This document shows, piece after piece, positions 1 through 8,319 of a stretch of 64,000 nt of DNA (position 1 is its first letter; every line of letters begins with the position of its first letter). A program made the translations under genes and the position numbers. This stretch comes from Eubacteriales bacterium (GTDB lineage: Bacteria; Bacillota; Clostridia; Tissierellales; GPF-1). The DNA lies in assembly GCA_030625815.1 (NCBI GenBank), contig DAOUQF010000011.1, forward strand, positions 35,070 to 99,069, written 5' to 3'. Below the pieces are notes generated by a model. It saw only the letters and a program-made list of their open reading frames with translations, made no database searches and was not told the origin of the DNA.

Positions 1-214
1 TCAGCCGAATCATCGCTTCCGGGGTATTGGCAATCGGAAAGAGATCTGCCGTTACCTTGTTGACAGCGACATCCGTTGTCTGGGCGCTCAGCATCACGGC
101 CACCAACAGCTCATACTCGCTGTTCCAATTCAATTCCGTTTTGGGATTGGGATATAGGTTCGCCAGGATCTCCAATACGGATCCCTTTTCTGTTTTTGTC
201 AGTCGTTTTCTCAT
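1..214 (-). CDS. nth: Endonuclease III, N-terminal part (cut by window edge)
   Basis: DNA glycosylase/AP lyase of base excision repair that removes oxidised pyrimidines. Only the first 71 codons are inside the window and the frame is open to the left edge. The visible protein starts MRKRLTKTEK and contains YELLVAVMLSAQTTD, the highly conserved N-terminal helix-hairpin region of the Nth family, followed by VNKVTADLF. The ATG at 214 is preceded by a GGAGGGG ribosome-binding site. The helix-hairpin-helix, catalytic Lys/Asp and [4Fe-4S] cluster would lie outside the window and cannot be checked. It is the last minus-strand gene visible here and follows kbl after a terminator. Confidence 0.9.
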   Translation of the reverse strand, partial: MRKRLTKTEKGSVLEILANLYPNPKTELNWNSEYELLVAVMLSAQTTDVAVNKVTADLFPIANTPEAMIRL

Positions 215-260
215 TTTCCCCTCCATCCTTATTTTATCCTTGTCTCAACAAAATGGAAAG

Positions 261-285
261 AAAAAACGACGCTTGCGCGTCGTTT
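261..285 (-). terminator. Intrinsic terminator of kbl
   Basis: Perfect 9-bp stem (264-272 with 277-285, AAACGACGC/GCGTCGTTT) with a 4-nt loop, followed on the minus strand by a T run. It lies just after the kbl stop at 293. Confidence 0.85.
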
Positions 286-292
286 CCAATTT

Positions 293-1480
293 TTATAAAA
301 TTCCGATCTCTTTTGCCGTGCTTTCAAAGATGGTAATCGCTTGATCCAATTGTTCCTTGGTATGACCCGCCGTAACCATGCAGCGAAGCCTTCCGGCTCC
401 CCGTGGGACCGTCGGAAATACGATGCCGGATACATATACCCCATTCTCCAAAAGCTTGCGGGAGAATTCCATAGTCTTGGCTTCATCTCCGACCATCACA
501 GGGGTAATCGGGGTTTCGCTATTTCCCGTATCAAATCCCAAAGCCGCCAGTTTTTCTTTGAAGTATCGCGCGTTGTCCCATAATCGATCCGTATATTCCG
601 TTGATTCCATCAACATATTGATGGCTTCGATGGCTGCCGCAACCGATGCAGGCGGGATGGATGTAGAAAACAGAATGGGTCGACCACGATGATTCAGCCA
701 TTCATAGGCCGTTTCGTTGCAGGCGACATATCCTCCGATGGATCCAATCGCCTTTGATAGGGTGCCCATACTAAAATCAACGCGTCCATGAAGACCGAAA
801 TGATCAACCGTTCCTCGACCGCTTTCTCCCAGCACACCAGAGCCATGAGCATCATCCACATAGGTCATGCACTCATACTTTTCCGCCAAAGCAACGATCT
901 CCGGCAATTTTGCAATATCGCCATCCATGCTGAATACCCCATCGGTGATAATTAATACGTTGCGATAGTTTTCCCGTCGCTCTTTTAAGACACGCTCTAA
1001 ATCTTCCATATCGCTGTGTTGAAATACCGTTTTGTCCGCACGGGACAATCGGCATCCGTCAATAATGCTGGCATGATTCAAAGAATCCGAAATAATCAAA
1101 TCGCCTTTTTCAGTAATTGCCTGAATGGCGCCCGCGTTGCAATTGAATCCTGATTGAAATGCAATCGCCGCATCCTCTCGCTTGAAGGTCGCAATTGTTC
1201 GGTCCAGTTCCTCATGCAAGGCCGTGTTTCCCACAATGGTTCGCACCGCGCCAGAGCCAACCCCATATGTATCAATCGCACGCTTGGCCGCTTCCTTAAT
1301 TCGCGGATGATTGGCAAATCCCAAATAGTTGTTCGATGATAAGTTGATTACACTTTTGCCGTTTAAAACAATCTCTGCATCGCATGGCGATTCCAATACA
1401 GGCAGCTTTCGATAAACCCCCGTATCCTTCAAGTCTTGCACTTTTTCCGCCAAATATCCCAATTCATGAATCTTGCTCAT
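293..1480 (-). CDS. kbl: Glycine C-acetyltransferase (2-amino-3-ketobutyrate CoA ligase)
   Basis: PLP-dependent alpha-oxoamine synthase family enzyme. It cleaves 2-amino-3-oxobutyrate with CoA to glycine and acetyl-CoA, the second step of threonine degradation, in the cytoplasm. At 395 aa it has the usual family length. Visible signatures are [11 protein letters not shown] near residue 50, the LNHASIIDG stretch with the cofactor-stacking His136, the DDAHGSG motif at about 209-215, and the PLP Schiff-base lysine K243 in [10 protein letters not shown]. The ATG at 1480 has an excellent GGAGGTGA ribosome-binding site. No threonine dehydrogenase gene is adjacent, so the substrate assignment rests on the family; a closely related 8-amino-7-oxononanoate synthase role is less likely. 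queG lies upstream with no terminator between, so read-through is possible. Confidence 0.88.
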   Translation of the reverse strand: MSKIHELGYLAEKVQDLKDTGVYRKLPVLESPCDAEIVLNGKSVINLSSNNYLGFANHPRIKEAAKRAIDTYGVGSGAVRTIVGNTALHEELDRTIATFKREDAAIAFQSGFNCNAGAIQAITEKGDLIISDSLNHASIIDGCRLSRADKTVFQHSDMEDLERVLKERRENYRNVLIITDGVFSMDGDIAKLPEIVALAEKYECMTYVDDAHGSGVLGESGRGTVDHFGLHGRVDFSMGTLSKAIGSIGGYVACNETAYEWLNHRGRPILFSTSIPPASVAAAIEAINMLMESTEYTDRLWDNARYFKEKLAALGFDTGNSETPITPVMVGDEAKTMEFSRKLLENGVYVSGIVFPTVPRGAGRLRCMVTAGHTKEQLDQAITIFESTAKEIGIL

Positions 1481-1559
1481 CTCGTCACCTCCGTGTTTTC
1501 TTCCCTTTTATGATAGCATATTTCACAGGAAAACCTTTCGATGAATTGCTCAAAAAGCA

Positions 1560-2675
1560 TTAACAATCTGTCATCTTTTCCGATGATTTCCAGGCCAGCA
1601 CAGCCGTCCATTCTTCACGCACAAAAACATCTTTTTCCGTCTCTAAACGACCCAAAATCAAGGTTCTCCCCCGAGATGGCTCCATGCGGATCAATGTCCA
1701 TGCCGCGAAGGATCTCACCATGGCCGAGGGATCTTGCAAAACGGGAACAACACGCTCGAAACCCGCCTTGCATTCAGGTCGCGCCAGAGCCAAAAGCGCA
1801 TTGCGCCTCAAGATGTTTCTACCCCGCCAACCGGCAGCCGTATGGAGGAATCGCGACTGAAACTCCCCTTTATTCATCTCGAGAATGGCAAGCAGCTCCG
1901 GATTCGCCTCTTCCCATAAAGAATCCGTTTCCTCATCCATCCGCTCCCGATTCCATGGACACGCCCGTTGACAGGTGTCGCAACCATAGATGCGATCGCC
2001 CCATCGCTCTCGGATCCAAAAAGGAACCGAAGCTTTCGCCTGAGTCCAATAGGACAGGCAGCGCTTCACATCCATCCGATAGGGACGATCCAGCGCTCCC
2101 GTCGGACAGGCGTTTTGACAGCGCATGCAGGTTCCGCATCCGTCTTCATTCAGTTCCCTTTCCAGTGCCAGATCCCCCTCCAAAAGAATCAATCCCAAAA
2201 AGAACATCGAGCCCCAGTTGGGATGAATGATCGTTGTGTTTTTCCCCTGAAAACCGGCCCCCGCCGCTTGAGCGAAAGCCCGCTCCAGAAGAGGACCCGT
2301 ATCCACCTGCACTTGTCCCTTCAATCCGCGGCTCGCCAAACGCTCCATCAGCACATTCGTCTCCCGCTGCATCACACGATGATAGTCTTCGCCAACAGCA
2401 AAGACAGACACGCTTCCCCGCATAGGATCATTCGTTTTTTTCCGTGTTTGCTTTGGCATTGGCAAGCCAACGATCAGCATTGTACCCACCGACCCATAGG
2501 TTTCCCGAGGATCCACCCGGCGATCCAAATCGGCTTCTTCAAACTCCACCTCTTCCCCCGCTTCCTTTCGGGCGGAAAGAATTTCTCTTGTCTCATCCAA
2601 AACTTTTGCGGACATAGCACCTATTATTTCAATGGAAAGATTTTCAGTCATTTCAGACAAGCTCATCCAGTTCAT
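1560..2675 (-). CDS. queG: Epoxyqueuosine reductase
   Basis: Cobalamin- and Fe-S-dependent reductase for the last step of queuosine tRNA modification (epoxyqueuosine to queuosine). The 371-aa protein has an N-terminal cobalamin-binding reductase region containing VDTGPLLERAFA, which carries the conserved Asp125. The ferredoxin-like region has CGTCMRCQNACP (C180, C183, C186, C190), C206 and GCDTCQRACPWN (C232, C235, C239), which together account for two [4Fe-4S] clusters. The C-terminus is alpha-helical and HEAT-like (RRNALLALARP, DPSAMVRSFAAWTLI). The ATG immediately abuts the stop codon of the upstream zinc-ribbon gene, so the two are translationally coupled in a nfo-zinc ribbon-queG operon. 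Confidence 0.9.
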   Translation of the reverse strand: MNWMSLSEMTENLSIEIIGAMSAKVLDETREILSARKEAGEEVEFEEADLDRRVDPRETYGSVGTMLIVGLPMPKQTRKKTNDPMRGSVSVFAVGEDYHRVMQRETNVLMERLASRGLKGQVQVDTGPLLERAFAQAAGAGFQGKNTTIIHPNWGSMFFLGLILLEGDLALERELNEDGCGTCMRCQNACPTGALDRPYRMDVKRCLSYWTQAKASVPFWIRERWGDRIYGCDTCQRACPWNRERMDEETDSLWEEANPELLAILEMNKGEFQSRFLHTAAGWRGRNILRRNALLALARPECKAGFERVVPVLQDPSAMVRSFAAWTLIRMEPSRGRTLILGRLETEKDVFVREEWTAVLAWKSSEKMTDC

Positions 2676-3041
2676 CTACTCTTCCTCCAACTTCGCTCCG
2701 CACTTTGCGCAATAGACATCGCCCTCGCCAGCGCGATAGCTGCATTCAGAGCAAAAGCGGCCCCTTGTCTTTGTCGTCCCCGGCATATCCCAAGGACCTA
2801 CAGAATCTCCAGCCATTAAACGATCGGCACGTTCTTCGGAAATCTCAGTCCCTTCCCCACAATTTTCACATGCCAAAAAACACCGGCGGTTCCAGTGAAA
2901 GACCGGCAAAAAGAAAAAATGAAAAATCCGCTCAGTTTGAATCAACGCCAATGATTCACGCTCGCAACCGCTACAGGCACCTTTCGGCTCAGCGATTTTT
3001 TTCTTGCGATCCTGAATCCCAAAAACCCCGATAAAAAACAT
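2676..3041 (-). CDS. Zinc-ribbon protein of unknown function
   Basis: A 121-aa protein with two or three Cys-pair knuckles. An N-terminal CSGCER is followed by a CENCGEGTEI knuckle and a C-terminal pair, FCSECSYR ... YCAKCGAK, typical of a treble-clef or zinc-ribbon fold. The start is placed at ATG 3041 (MFFIGVFGIQ) because an AGGAAGGGG ribbon-binding site lies in the 3' end of nfo and the stop of nfo is only 4 bp upstream; a longer frame to 3101 would overlap nfo deeply. Proteins starting in this way are common in Bacillota and are usually annotated only as zinc-ribbon proteins. Coupling to nfo and queG does not give a clear function. Confidence 0.75.
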   Translation of the reverse strand: MFFIGVFGIQDRKKKIAEPKGACSGCERESLALIQTERIFHFFFLPVFHWNRRCFLACENCGEGTEISEERADRLMAGDSVGPWDMPGTTKTRGRFCSECSYRAGEGDVYCAKCGAKLEEE

Positions 3042-3045
3042 CCGC

Positions 3046-3873
3046 CTATTCCCCTTCCTGCCGCACCCATGCAATTTCCTCTTTATATCCAGGCAATTCA
3101 TTGGGCGTTTCCAGGATCAGCGGAAGGGCACGGATCGCTGGATGAGAAACAAAGCGAATCAATCCCTCCGCGTTCATGCTCCCTTCCCCCAACTTGGCAT
3201 GTCGATCCTTATGGCTGTCAAAGGGCGTTAAACTGTCATTCAAATGAATGGCTTTCAGGCGATCGAGTCCGACAGTCCGGTCAAACTCATTCAATACCCC
3301 ATTTAAATCGTTCATAATGTCATAGCCAGCGCTATAGACATGGCAGGTGTCCATCAAGACCCCCAGCCGTTCATTGTCGTGAACCCCGTCGATAATGGCG
3401 CGCAATTCCTCGAAGCGACTTCCCACCTCAGATCCCTTTCCCGACATGGCTTCTAAAAGGATCCAACCCGGAAACTCTGCCAGAGGCATTTCGTTTAACG
3501 CCTCAATAATCTGTTGAATGCCTACTTCCACACCTTGCCCCGTATGGCTGCCGGGATGAAAATTATAATAAAGGGGAGGAAAATTCTGCAGACGCTTAAG
3601 ATCATCCAAAAACATGGATCGGCCAAACACTCTGGTTTCTTCCGTTTTGGAGCAAAGATTCAAGGTGTAAGGCGCATGCGCCACCAGGGTTCCCCATTCT
3701 CCGCTCTCAATCCGTTCGATAAATCCGTTCAGATCCTTAGGGTCAATGGCCTTCGCTCTGCCACCCCTGGGATTTCTTGTGAAAAATTGAAAGGTATTGG
3801 CTCCAATGGTTTCCGCTGTGTCCAACATCGCTTCGTATCCCTTTGCTACTGATAAATGACATCCTATTTTCAT
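3046..3873 (-). CDS. nfo: Endonuclease IV (AP endonuclease)
   Basis: Zinc-dependent AP endonuclease of base excision repair with a TIM-barrel fold. The 275-aa length is normal. Signatures seen are MKIGCHLSVAKGY at the N-terminus, NTFQFFTRNPRG, the YYNFHPGSH metal-binding stretch, LLEAMSGKGSEVG, MDTCHVYSAGYD, HLNDSLTPFDSHKDRHAKLGEG and the C-terminal LILETPNE. Together these carry the His/Asp/Glu ligands of the trinuclear zinc site. The start ATG has a GAGGAG ribosome-binding site. It heads the nfo-zinc ribbon-queG operon. An inverted repeat (ACTATG...CATAGT, 3891-3909) lies just upstream of the start in the likely promoter region; its role is unknown. Confidence 0.93.
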   Translation of the reverse strand: MKIGCHLSVAKGYEAMLDTAETIGANTFQFFTRNPRGGRAKAIDPKDLNGFIERIESGEWGTLVAHAPYTLNLCSKTEETRVFGRSMFLDDLKRLQNFPPLYYNFHPGSHTGQGVEVGIQQIIEALNEMPLAEFPGWILLEAMSGKGSEVGSRFEELRAIIDGVHDNERLGVLMDTCHVYSAGYDIMNDLNGVLNEFDRTVGLDRLKAIHLNDSLTPFDSHKDRHAKLGEGSMNAEGLIRFVSHPAIRALPLILETPNELPGYKEEIAWVRQEGE

Positions 3874-3974
3874 ATGATTTCTCCTCGTATACTATGCTTG
3901 AGACATAGTTTTTATTATTCATCACACACTCCGCGCGTCCAGACCCTGTGCGTTTAGTTGCATGTGATCACTCT

Positions 3975-4085
3975 GTGACCACCCTCAGGGCGTTCGCATT
4001 CCATGCGCCCGCTCAACACACAGCTGCGTCAGCCATAGACACGCAAGCGTATCTATGCTGAACGCGTTGCGTCTTGGGTGGTCAC
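3975..4085. other. Structured intergenic element between nfo and rodA
   Basis: The 282-bp divergent spacer 3874-4155 contains a nested set of inverted repeats. The outer arms GTGACCACCC (3975-3984) and GGGTGGTCAC (4076-4085) are perfect 10-bp complements. Inside are a GGGC-GCAT/ATGC-GCCC hairpin (about 3988-4010) and an ATAGACACGC/GCGTATCTAT hairpin (about 4036-4057) with one mismatch. The whole could fold as a multi-branched RNA or be a small repetitive DNA element. The region is GC-richer than the promoter next to it. No known RNA family was recognised. Confidence 0.5.
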
Positions 4086-4102
4086 GCCCTGGCTGGTATG
4101 CT
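4074..4102 (+). promoter_or_regulatory. Probable sigma-A promoter of rodA
   Basis: TTGGGT (4074-4079), a 17-bp spacer and TATGCT (4097-4102), about 50 bp ahead of the rodA start. The -35 box lies inside the right arm of the outer inverted repeat of the structured element. Confidence 0.5.
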
Positions 4103-4155
4103 ATTATTAGTATATCTTATATAACAAAACCCACTTAGACAAGGAAGGACTTCTC

Positions 4156-5316
4156 GTGTTTCAAATTCAGAAAAAAAATCTTAAAAATATAGATTGGTTT
4201 TTACTCATTTCCGTGCTTGCCCTGACCCTGTTTGGACTGGTCGCCATCAATGCGGCAACCATCACCACCGAAACTGGAGAAACCATGCAGATTGCCTTGG
4301 GACAACGCACCGTCAATCTCTTTTCCACAAGAAGCTTGGTTTATCTGAAAACCCAGGTCATCGCAGCCGGGCTGGGTCTTGTCACTTTGATTTTTCTGAC
4401 CCTTTTCGATTATCGAAACTTCGGCAGATTCGCAAAGTTTCTCTATGCCAGCGCCCTTGGCTTGCTGATGCTCGTCCTGGTTTTCGGCGATGTCCGCAAT
4501 GGCTCGAAAAGCTGGTTGACGATACTGGGCGTTACCTTTCAACCCGCAGAGATCGTCAAGATCATCTTTATCCTCGCCTATGCCAAATTTATTGAACGCG
4601 CTCAGGAAACCCTCAATGAACCCCTGGTACTCTTACGGCTTTTGGCATTGGCCCTCGTGCCCATTCTCATGGTTTACAAACAAGGGGATCTGGGAACCGC
4701 CTCTGTCTTTTTCATCATTGCGGCATCCATGCTTTTTGTGGCAAAACTGGATAAAAAATATATCTTCAGTTTTCTCGGACTTGCGGTACTGTCCATGCCC
4801 ATTCTCTGGTCCCGGTTGGATCAATATCAAAAGAATCGAATCCTGGTTTTTATAAATCCGTCCCTCGATATCAGCGGGGCCGGTTATCAGGTGTATCAAT
4901 CCAAGATTGCAATTGGTTCCGGTCAATTTTCCGGACGGGGCGTAAGCGATGCAAAGTTTATTCAAGGCGGTTATTTACCCTTCAACCATACGGACTTTAT
5001 TTTTTCCGTCGTCGGAGAAGCCTTTGGATTTGTGGGTGGCGCCATTCTCTTGGTTCTGTTCTCCATCTTCTTCTTTCGGCTTGTCTTAATCGCCAAAGGG
5101 GCACAGGACACTTATGGATCCATGGTGGTCATTGGAGTCACCGCCATGCTGTTTTTCCATGTTTTAGAGAATATCGGCATGACCATGGGCCTTATGCCCG
5201 TTACGGGAATCCCTCTCCCTTTCATTAGCTACGGGGGCACCTTTTTGCTTACCTGTTTTGCTTGTCTGGGACTGGTATTAAGCGTCGGGCTTCGAAAAGA
5301 CACCTTTATATTTTAA
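4156..5316 (+). CDS. rodA: SEDS-family peptidoglycan glycosyltransferase, RodA type
   Basis: Polytopic membrane protein of the SEDS family that polymerises lipid II into glycan strands, working with a class B penicillin-binding protein in cell elongation. The 386-aa protein shows about ten hydrophobic segments. It carries the family hallmarks: GSKSWLTILGVTFQPAEIVKI, FLPFNHTDFIFSVVGEAFGF (family-conserved Asp region) and the C-terminal MPVTGIPLPFISYGG. The translation start is GTG at 4156, chosen because AAGGAAGG lies 8 nt upstream. FtsW and SpoVE are the alternative paralogues; the PLPFISYGGT ending and absence of division genes favour RodA. The gene stands alone and ends in a bidirectional terminator shared with cca. 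Confidence 0.85.
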   Translation: MFQIQKKNLKNIDWFLLISVLALTLFGLVAINAATITTETGETMQIALGQRTVNLFSTRSLVYLKTQVIAAGLGLVTLIFLTLFDYRNFGRFAKFLYASALGLLMLVLVFGDVRNGSKSWLTILGVTFQPAEIVKIIFILAYAKFIERAQETLNEPLVLLRLLALALVPILMVYKQGDLGTASVFFIIAASMLFVAKLDKKYIFSFLGLAVLSMPILWSRLDQYQKNRILVFINPSLDISGAGYQVYQSKIAIGSGQFSGRGVSDAKFIQGGYLPFNHTDFIFSVVGEAFGFVGGAILLVLFSIFFFRLVLIAKGAQDTYGSMVVIGVTAMLFFHVLENIGMTMGLMPVTGIPLPFISYGGTFLLTCFACLGLVLSVGLRKDTFIF

Positions 5317-5322
5317 ACACGC

Positions 5323-5349
5323 AAAAGGATCGGCTCAGCCGATCCTTTT
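5323..5349. terminator. Bidirectional terminator between rodA and cca
   Basis: AAAAGGATCGGCT and its complement AGCCGATCCTTTT form a stem followed by T runs on both strands. It overlaps the cca stop codon and serves the convergent rodA and cca transcripts. Confidence 0.88.
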
Positions 5350-6549
5350 TTTTATGGTTGCAAGCAACACCTCTTTTGTATTCTTCTCCGGCGACTGCAG
5401 CACAAGATCCAAGCAGATTTCCAACAACTCGCCAAGCTGCGGACCGGGACAAAAACCCATCTCGATCAAATCGCGCCCGTCAATGGCCAGCTCTTTCAGT
5501 TCCAAAACGGAACCGTCTCCCGCCACCTGTTTAATCAAGCGCGCTTCCTCCGTCTCTCCCTGCCAATTTCGATACAGGTCAAGCCATGGATCCAAGACCG
5601 GTTTTCCCAGGCTGAGAACCAAGCGTCGCGCCTCATAGGCCGTTTGGATCGGCCGTTTGATCCGCGGATCGTGCGTCAATAGGCTTCGCATCCTTTTCCG
5701 CTCTTCCTTGCTTGCCCTAAGTCGCACCAAAGCCCAATCGCTCTCCTCCAGCTCGGCGTCGCTTAAGAGCATCAAGGCCGCAAACCGCGTCAGGCGACCG
5801 GAAACCGCCATGGGCTGATTGATCAATTCTTCTCCGTAAAGATGCGACCAGACAGGAATCCAGTCTCGAAGAAGACGAAATCTCAACAAACCGGAAACAC
5901 CGGACTTCCAGGCTTCCATCTCCAGAATTTGATCCAATTCCTGCTTGATTCGCTCGCCGCTCAGGTGGCGAACCTTCTCGCCTTCGGACTCCAGGGCTTC
6001 TTGTAATTTTTGATCCAATACCAATCCGTAACGGGTTGCAAACCGCACGGCGCGAAAGCTCCGAAGAGCGTCTTCCGCCAATCGGATTTTTGGTTCGCCC
6101 ACCGCGCGTAAAATTTTCTTTTGAAAATCCGCTCGTCCGCCAAAGGGATCCAATAGCCCCTTCTTGTAATCATAGGCCATGGCATTCATCGTAAAATCCC
6201 GTCGAGCCAAATCCCGATTCAAGTCCTTGGTAAAGGTCATTTCCAAGGGCCGGCGATACCCCTCATAGGTCCCTTCGATGCGATAGGTCGTAATCTCCAA
6301 ATGAAGCCCGTCCACGATCCAGGTCAGGGTTCCATGCTGAATCCCCGTTGGGATCGTTCGAATCCCCTTTTCTTTGCTTAAGCTGAGCATCTCCTCCGGC
6401 GTCGCGCTGGTGGAGAGATCCCAATCCGTTGGTTCCTCGCCTGCGAAAAAACTCCGAACCGCTCCCCCGACCACAACCAATTCATATCCCGCACGATCAA
6501 ATTCTTCCATTAATTCCCTGATCTTTTGAGGCAATTCTTCAAACTTCAA
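5335..6549 (-). CDS. cca: CCA tRNA nucleotidyltransferase
   Basis: Class II nucleotidyltransferase that builds or repairs the 3'-CCA end of tRNA. The 404-aa protein has the nucleotidyltransferase signature GGAVRSFFAGEEPTDWDLST (residues 28-47) with the metal-binding Asp42 and Asp44, then RRDFTMNAMAYD (about 116-127) and a LAEDALRSFRAVRFA head-neck motif. The C-terminal body is helical with no HD motif evident. Start MKFEELPQ at 6549 overlaps the end of the upstream nucleoside kinase gene by 11 bp, which indicates translational coupling. It shares the downstream terminator with rodA. Confidence 0.92.
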   Translation of the reverse strand: MKFEELPQKIRELMEEFDRAGYELVVVGGAVRSFFAGEEPTDWDLSTSATPEEMLSLSKEKGIRTIPTGIQHGTLTWIVDGLHLEITTYRIEGTYEGYRRPLEMTFTKDLNRDLARRDFTMNAMAYDYKKGLLDPFGGRADFQKKILRAVGEPKIRLAEDALRSFRAVRFATRYGLVLDQKLQEALESEGEKVRHLSGERIKQELDQILEMEAWKSGVSGLLRFRLLRDWIPVWSHLYGEELINQPMAVSGRLTRFAALMLLSDAELEESDWALVRLRASKEERKRMRSLLTHDPRIKRPIQTAYEARRLVLSLGKPVLDPWLDLYRNWQGETEEARLIKQVAGDGSVLELKELAIDGRDLIEMGFCPGPQLGELLEICLDLVLQSPEKNTKEVLLATIKKRIG

Positions 6550-8203
6550 AGCAGCTGCCTCCCAAGAATTCTTTGAGAATCGAGGTGTTGGGGATTGCGG
6601 TTTCGCGGGTGTAGGTCTGAAAATAATAGAGGATTTTTCGAAGGCGTTTCGCCTCCGCGTAATGCACCGAATCCTGTCCGATCTTCTCCAATTGCGGATC
6701 CAAAAGATTCTTTAAAAAGAGAAATTCATAGACGAGAGCCGAGTTGAATATCGCATCAGCTTCCTCCTGAAAGGGAAAGATAAAGGATTGCTCCCCCCTG
6801 CGGACCGACGGCCACATCTCCAGGGTTTTTTCCACAGATGCGCCGCGGAATTGAACATCCCGCACCATTCGCCGCATCAATCGATTGTCCGTGGTTTTGA
6901 TGCGGTTGTGGGCATCGATATTCAATTGCGTCAATGCGCTGACATAAATTTTGTATTTGATTTCCGACGGAATTGCAGGGGTCAAGGCCTCATTCAGACC
7001 ATGAATCCCTTCGATCACAATAGGTTGACCGTTCTCCAAGATCGTCGGCTCTTTTGCCAAACGACGCCTGCCTTCAATAAAATCGAAGGTCGGCAAGGTG
7101 ACGGCTTCCCCAGCCAGCAATCGCTGCAGATCCTGGTTGAAATATGCGATATCAATCGCTTCCAGGACTTCAAAATCAAATTCCCCATCACTGTCCTTCG
7201 GCGTCTTCTCTCGATCCACAAAATAATTGTCCAAAGAAATCGTCAGAGGACGGCGTTGATTGACCCGCAATTGGATAAACAGCCGCTTGGAAAAAGTCGT
7301 CTTCCCCGAAGCGGAGGGACCCGCGATCAAAATCACCCGCCTTTTTGGATGATTGCAGATGTCGTCGGCAATCTGAGAAATCTTCTTCTCATGAAAGGCC
7401 TCCGAGATACGAATGATTTCATCAATCCGTCTGTCCTCCACTTGTCGATTCAAGCTGAACACATCGGAGATCTCCAAGATCTTCGCCCACTTTTCCGATT
7501 CTTGAAAAATCGATGCAATCTTTTCATGCCGGACACAAGGCGGCAGCTCATAGTCATACTCCGCCCGCGGATAGAGCAAAATCAATCCGGGATGATGGAA
7601 AATCAAATCGAACTTCTCAACCGCGCTCGTTCGCGTTGCCAAATATCCATAGAATTTATCATAATATCCGTCTAACTCCGAAATCGTAACCTCCTGCAGA
7701 TCCAGGTCTTTATTCAGCTCCAATTGGAATTCACGGTATTGCTTTTCATAGATCTCTTTCATTTGATTCATGGCGATTCGCAATCTTCTAATCGGCAAAT
7801 CCGCTTGAATCAAACGTTCCATCTCCGCCTTGATCAACTCTACCCGTCCTTGATCAATAGCCAATTCTTGATTGAATTCCGCGTACAATCCATTGTTGAG
7901 CGAATGCTCGATTCGCACCGGATGCTTCGGAAACAAGTGATAGCAAGCCGTTGTAAAAACAAAGCTGAGGGTTCGTTCATAAATCAATTGTCCATTTCGC
8001 GTTCGGATATCCAAGAGTTCCAAACTTTCATCTTGATCCAACCGGGTATTCAAATGCACGACCCTGTTATTGAGAATCGCACCCACAATCGCCTTGCTCT
8101 TGACCGGATCCCAGCTTGTCAGAATCTGATCGATGGTCATGGACCGTTCGAGCTTGATCTGTGAAACATTTTCATGATGTTGCAGTCTAATTGTATATGA
8201 CAT
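6539..8203 (-). CDS. TGS/uridine kinase-like nucleoside kinase
   Basis: A 554-aa fusion found in many Clostridia. The N-terminal about 70 residues resemble a TGS domain. They are followed by a region like the second additional domain of threonyl/alanyl-tRNA synthetases (YHLFPKHPVRIEHSLNNGLYAE lies at about 88-109). The C-terminal half is a uridine kinase/phosphoribulokinase-type P-loop domain with GPSASGKT at 295-302 and the downstream SLDNYFVDREKTPKD and VIEGIHGLNE motifs. The family is annotated as nucleoside kinase; the tRNA synthetase-like domains suggest nucleic-acid or amino-acid sensing, but the physiological substrate is not known to me. It is transcribed ahead of cca with an 11-bp overlap. 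Confidence 0.85.
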   Translation of the reverse strand: MSYTIRLQHHENVSQIKLERSMTIDQILTSWDPVKSKAIVGAILNNRVVHLNTRLDQDESLELLDIRTRNGQLIYERTLSFVFTTACYHLFPKHPVRIEHSLNNGLYAEFNQELAIDQGRVELIKAEMERLIQADLPIRRLRIAMNQMKEIYEKQYREFQLELNKDLDLQEVTISELDGYYDKFYGYLATRTSAVEKFDLIFHHPGLILLYPRAEYDYELPPCVRHEKIASIFQESEKWAKILEISDVFSLNRQVEDRRIDEIIRISEAFHEKKISQIADDICNHPKRRVILIAGPSASGKTTFSKRLFIQLRVNQRRPLTISLDNYFVDREKTPKDSDGEFDFEVLEAIDIAYFNQDLQRLLAGEAVTLPTFDFIEGRRRLAKEPTILENGQPIVIEGIHGLNEALTPAIPSEIKYKIYVSALTQLNIDAHNRIKTTDNRLMRRMVRDVQFRGASVEKTLEMWPSVRRGEQSFIFPFQEEADAIFNSALVYEFLFLKNLLDPQLEKIGQDSVHYAEAKRLRKILYYFQTYTRETAIPNTSILKEFLGGSCFEV

Positions 8204-8220
8204 CTTCTCACCTCATTCTT

Positions 8221-8248
8221 ATTGTACTGGAACATGCTGATTTGGAAA
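8221..8248 (-). promoter_or_regulatory. Probable promoter of the nucleoside kinase-cca operon
   Basis: On the minus strand TTTCCA (8243-8248), 16-bp spacer, TACAAT (8221-8226), about 20 bp from the start codon. The -10 is good and the -35 weak. Confidence 0.45.
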
Positions 8249-8258
8249 AGATGAATCA

Positions 8259-8287
8259 TTGTTTCCAATTCCGCGTTATGGTATGCT
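8259..8287 (+). promoter_or_regulatory. Promoter of the MltG-like gene
   Basis: TTGTTT (8259-8264), 17-bp spacer, TATGCT (8282-8287), 33 bp ahead of the ATG at 8320. Confidence 0.55.
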
Positions 8288-8319
8288 TAAAATGAAAAAA
8301 CCGACAAGGGGCGTATGCA

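Noticed and set aside
1968..2819. Plus-strand open frame of 283 codons across queG and the zinc-ribbon gene
   Set aside because: It is antisense to two real genes with Fe-S and zinc motifs and has no plausible translation start.
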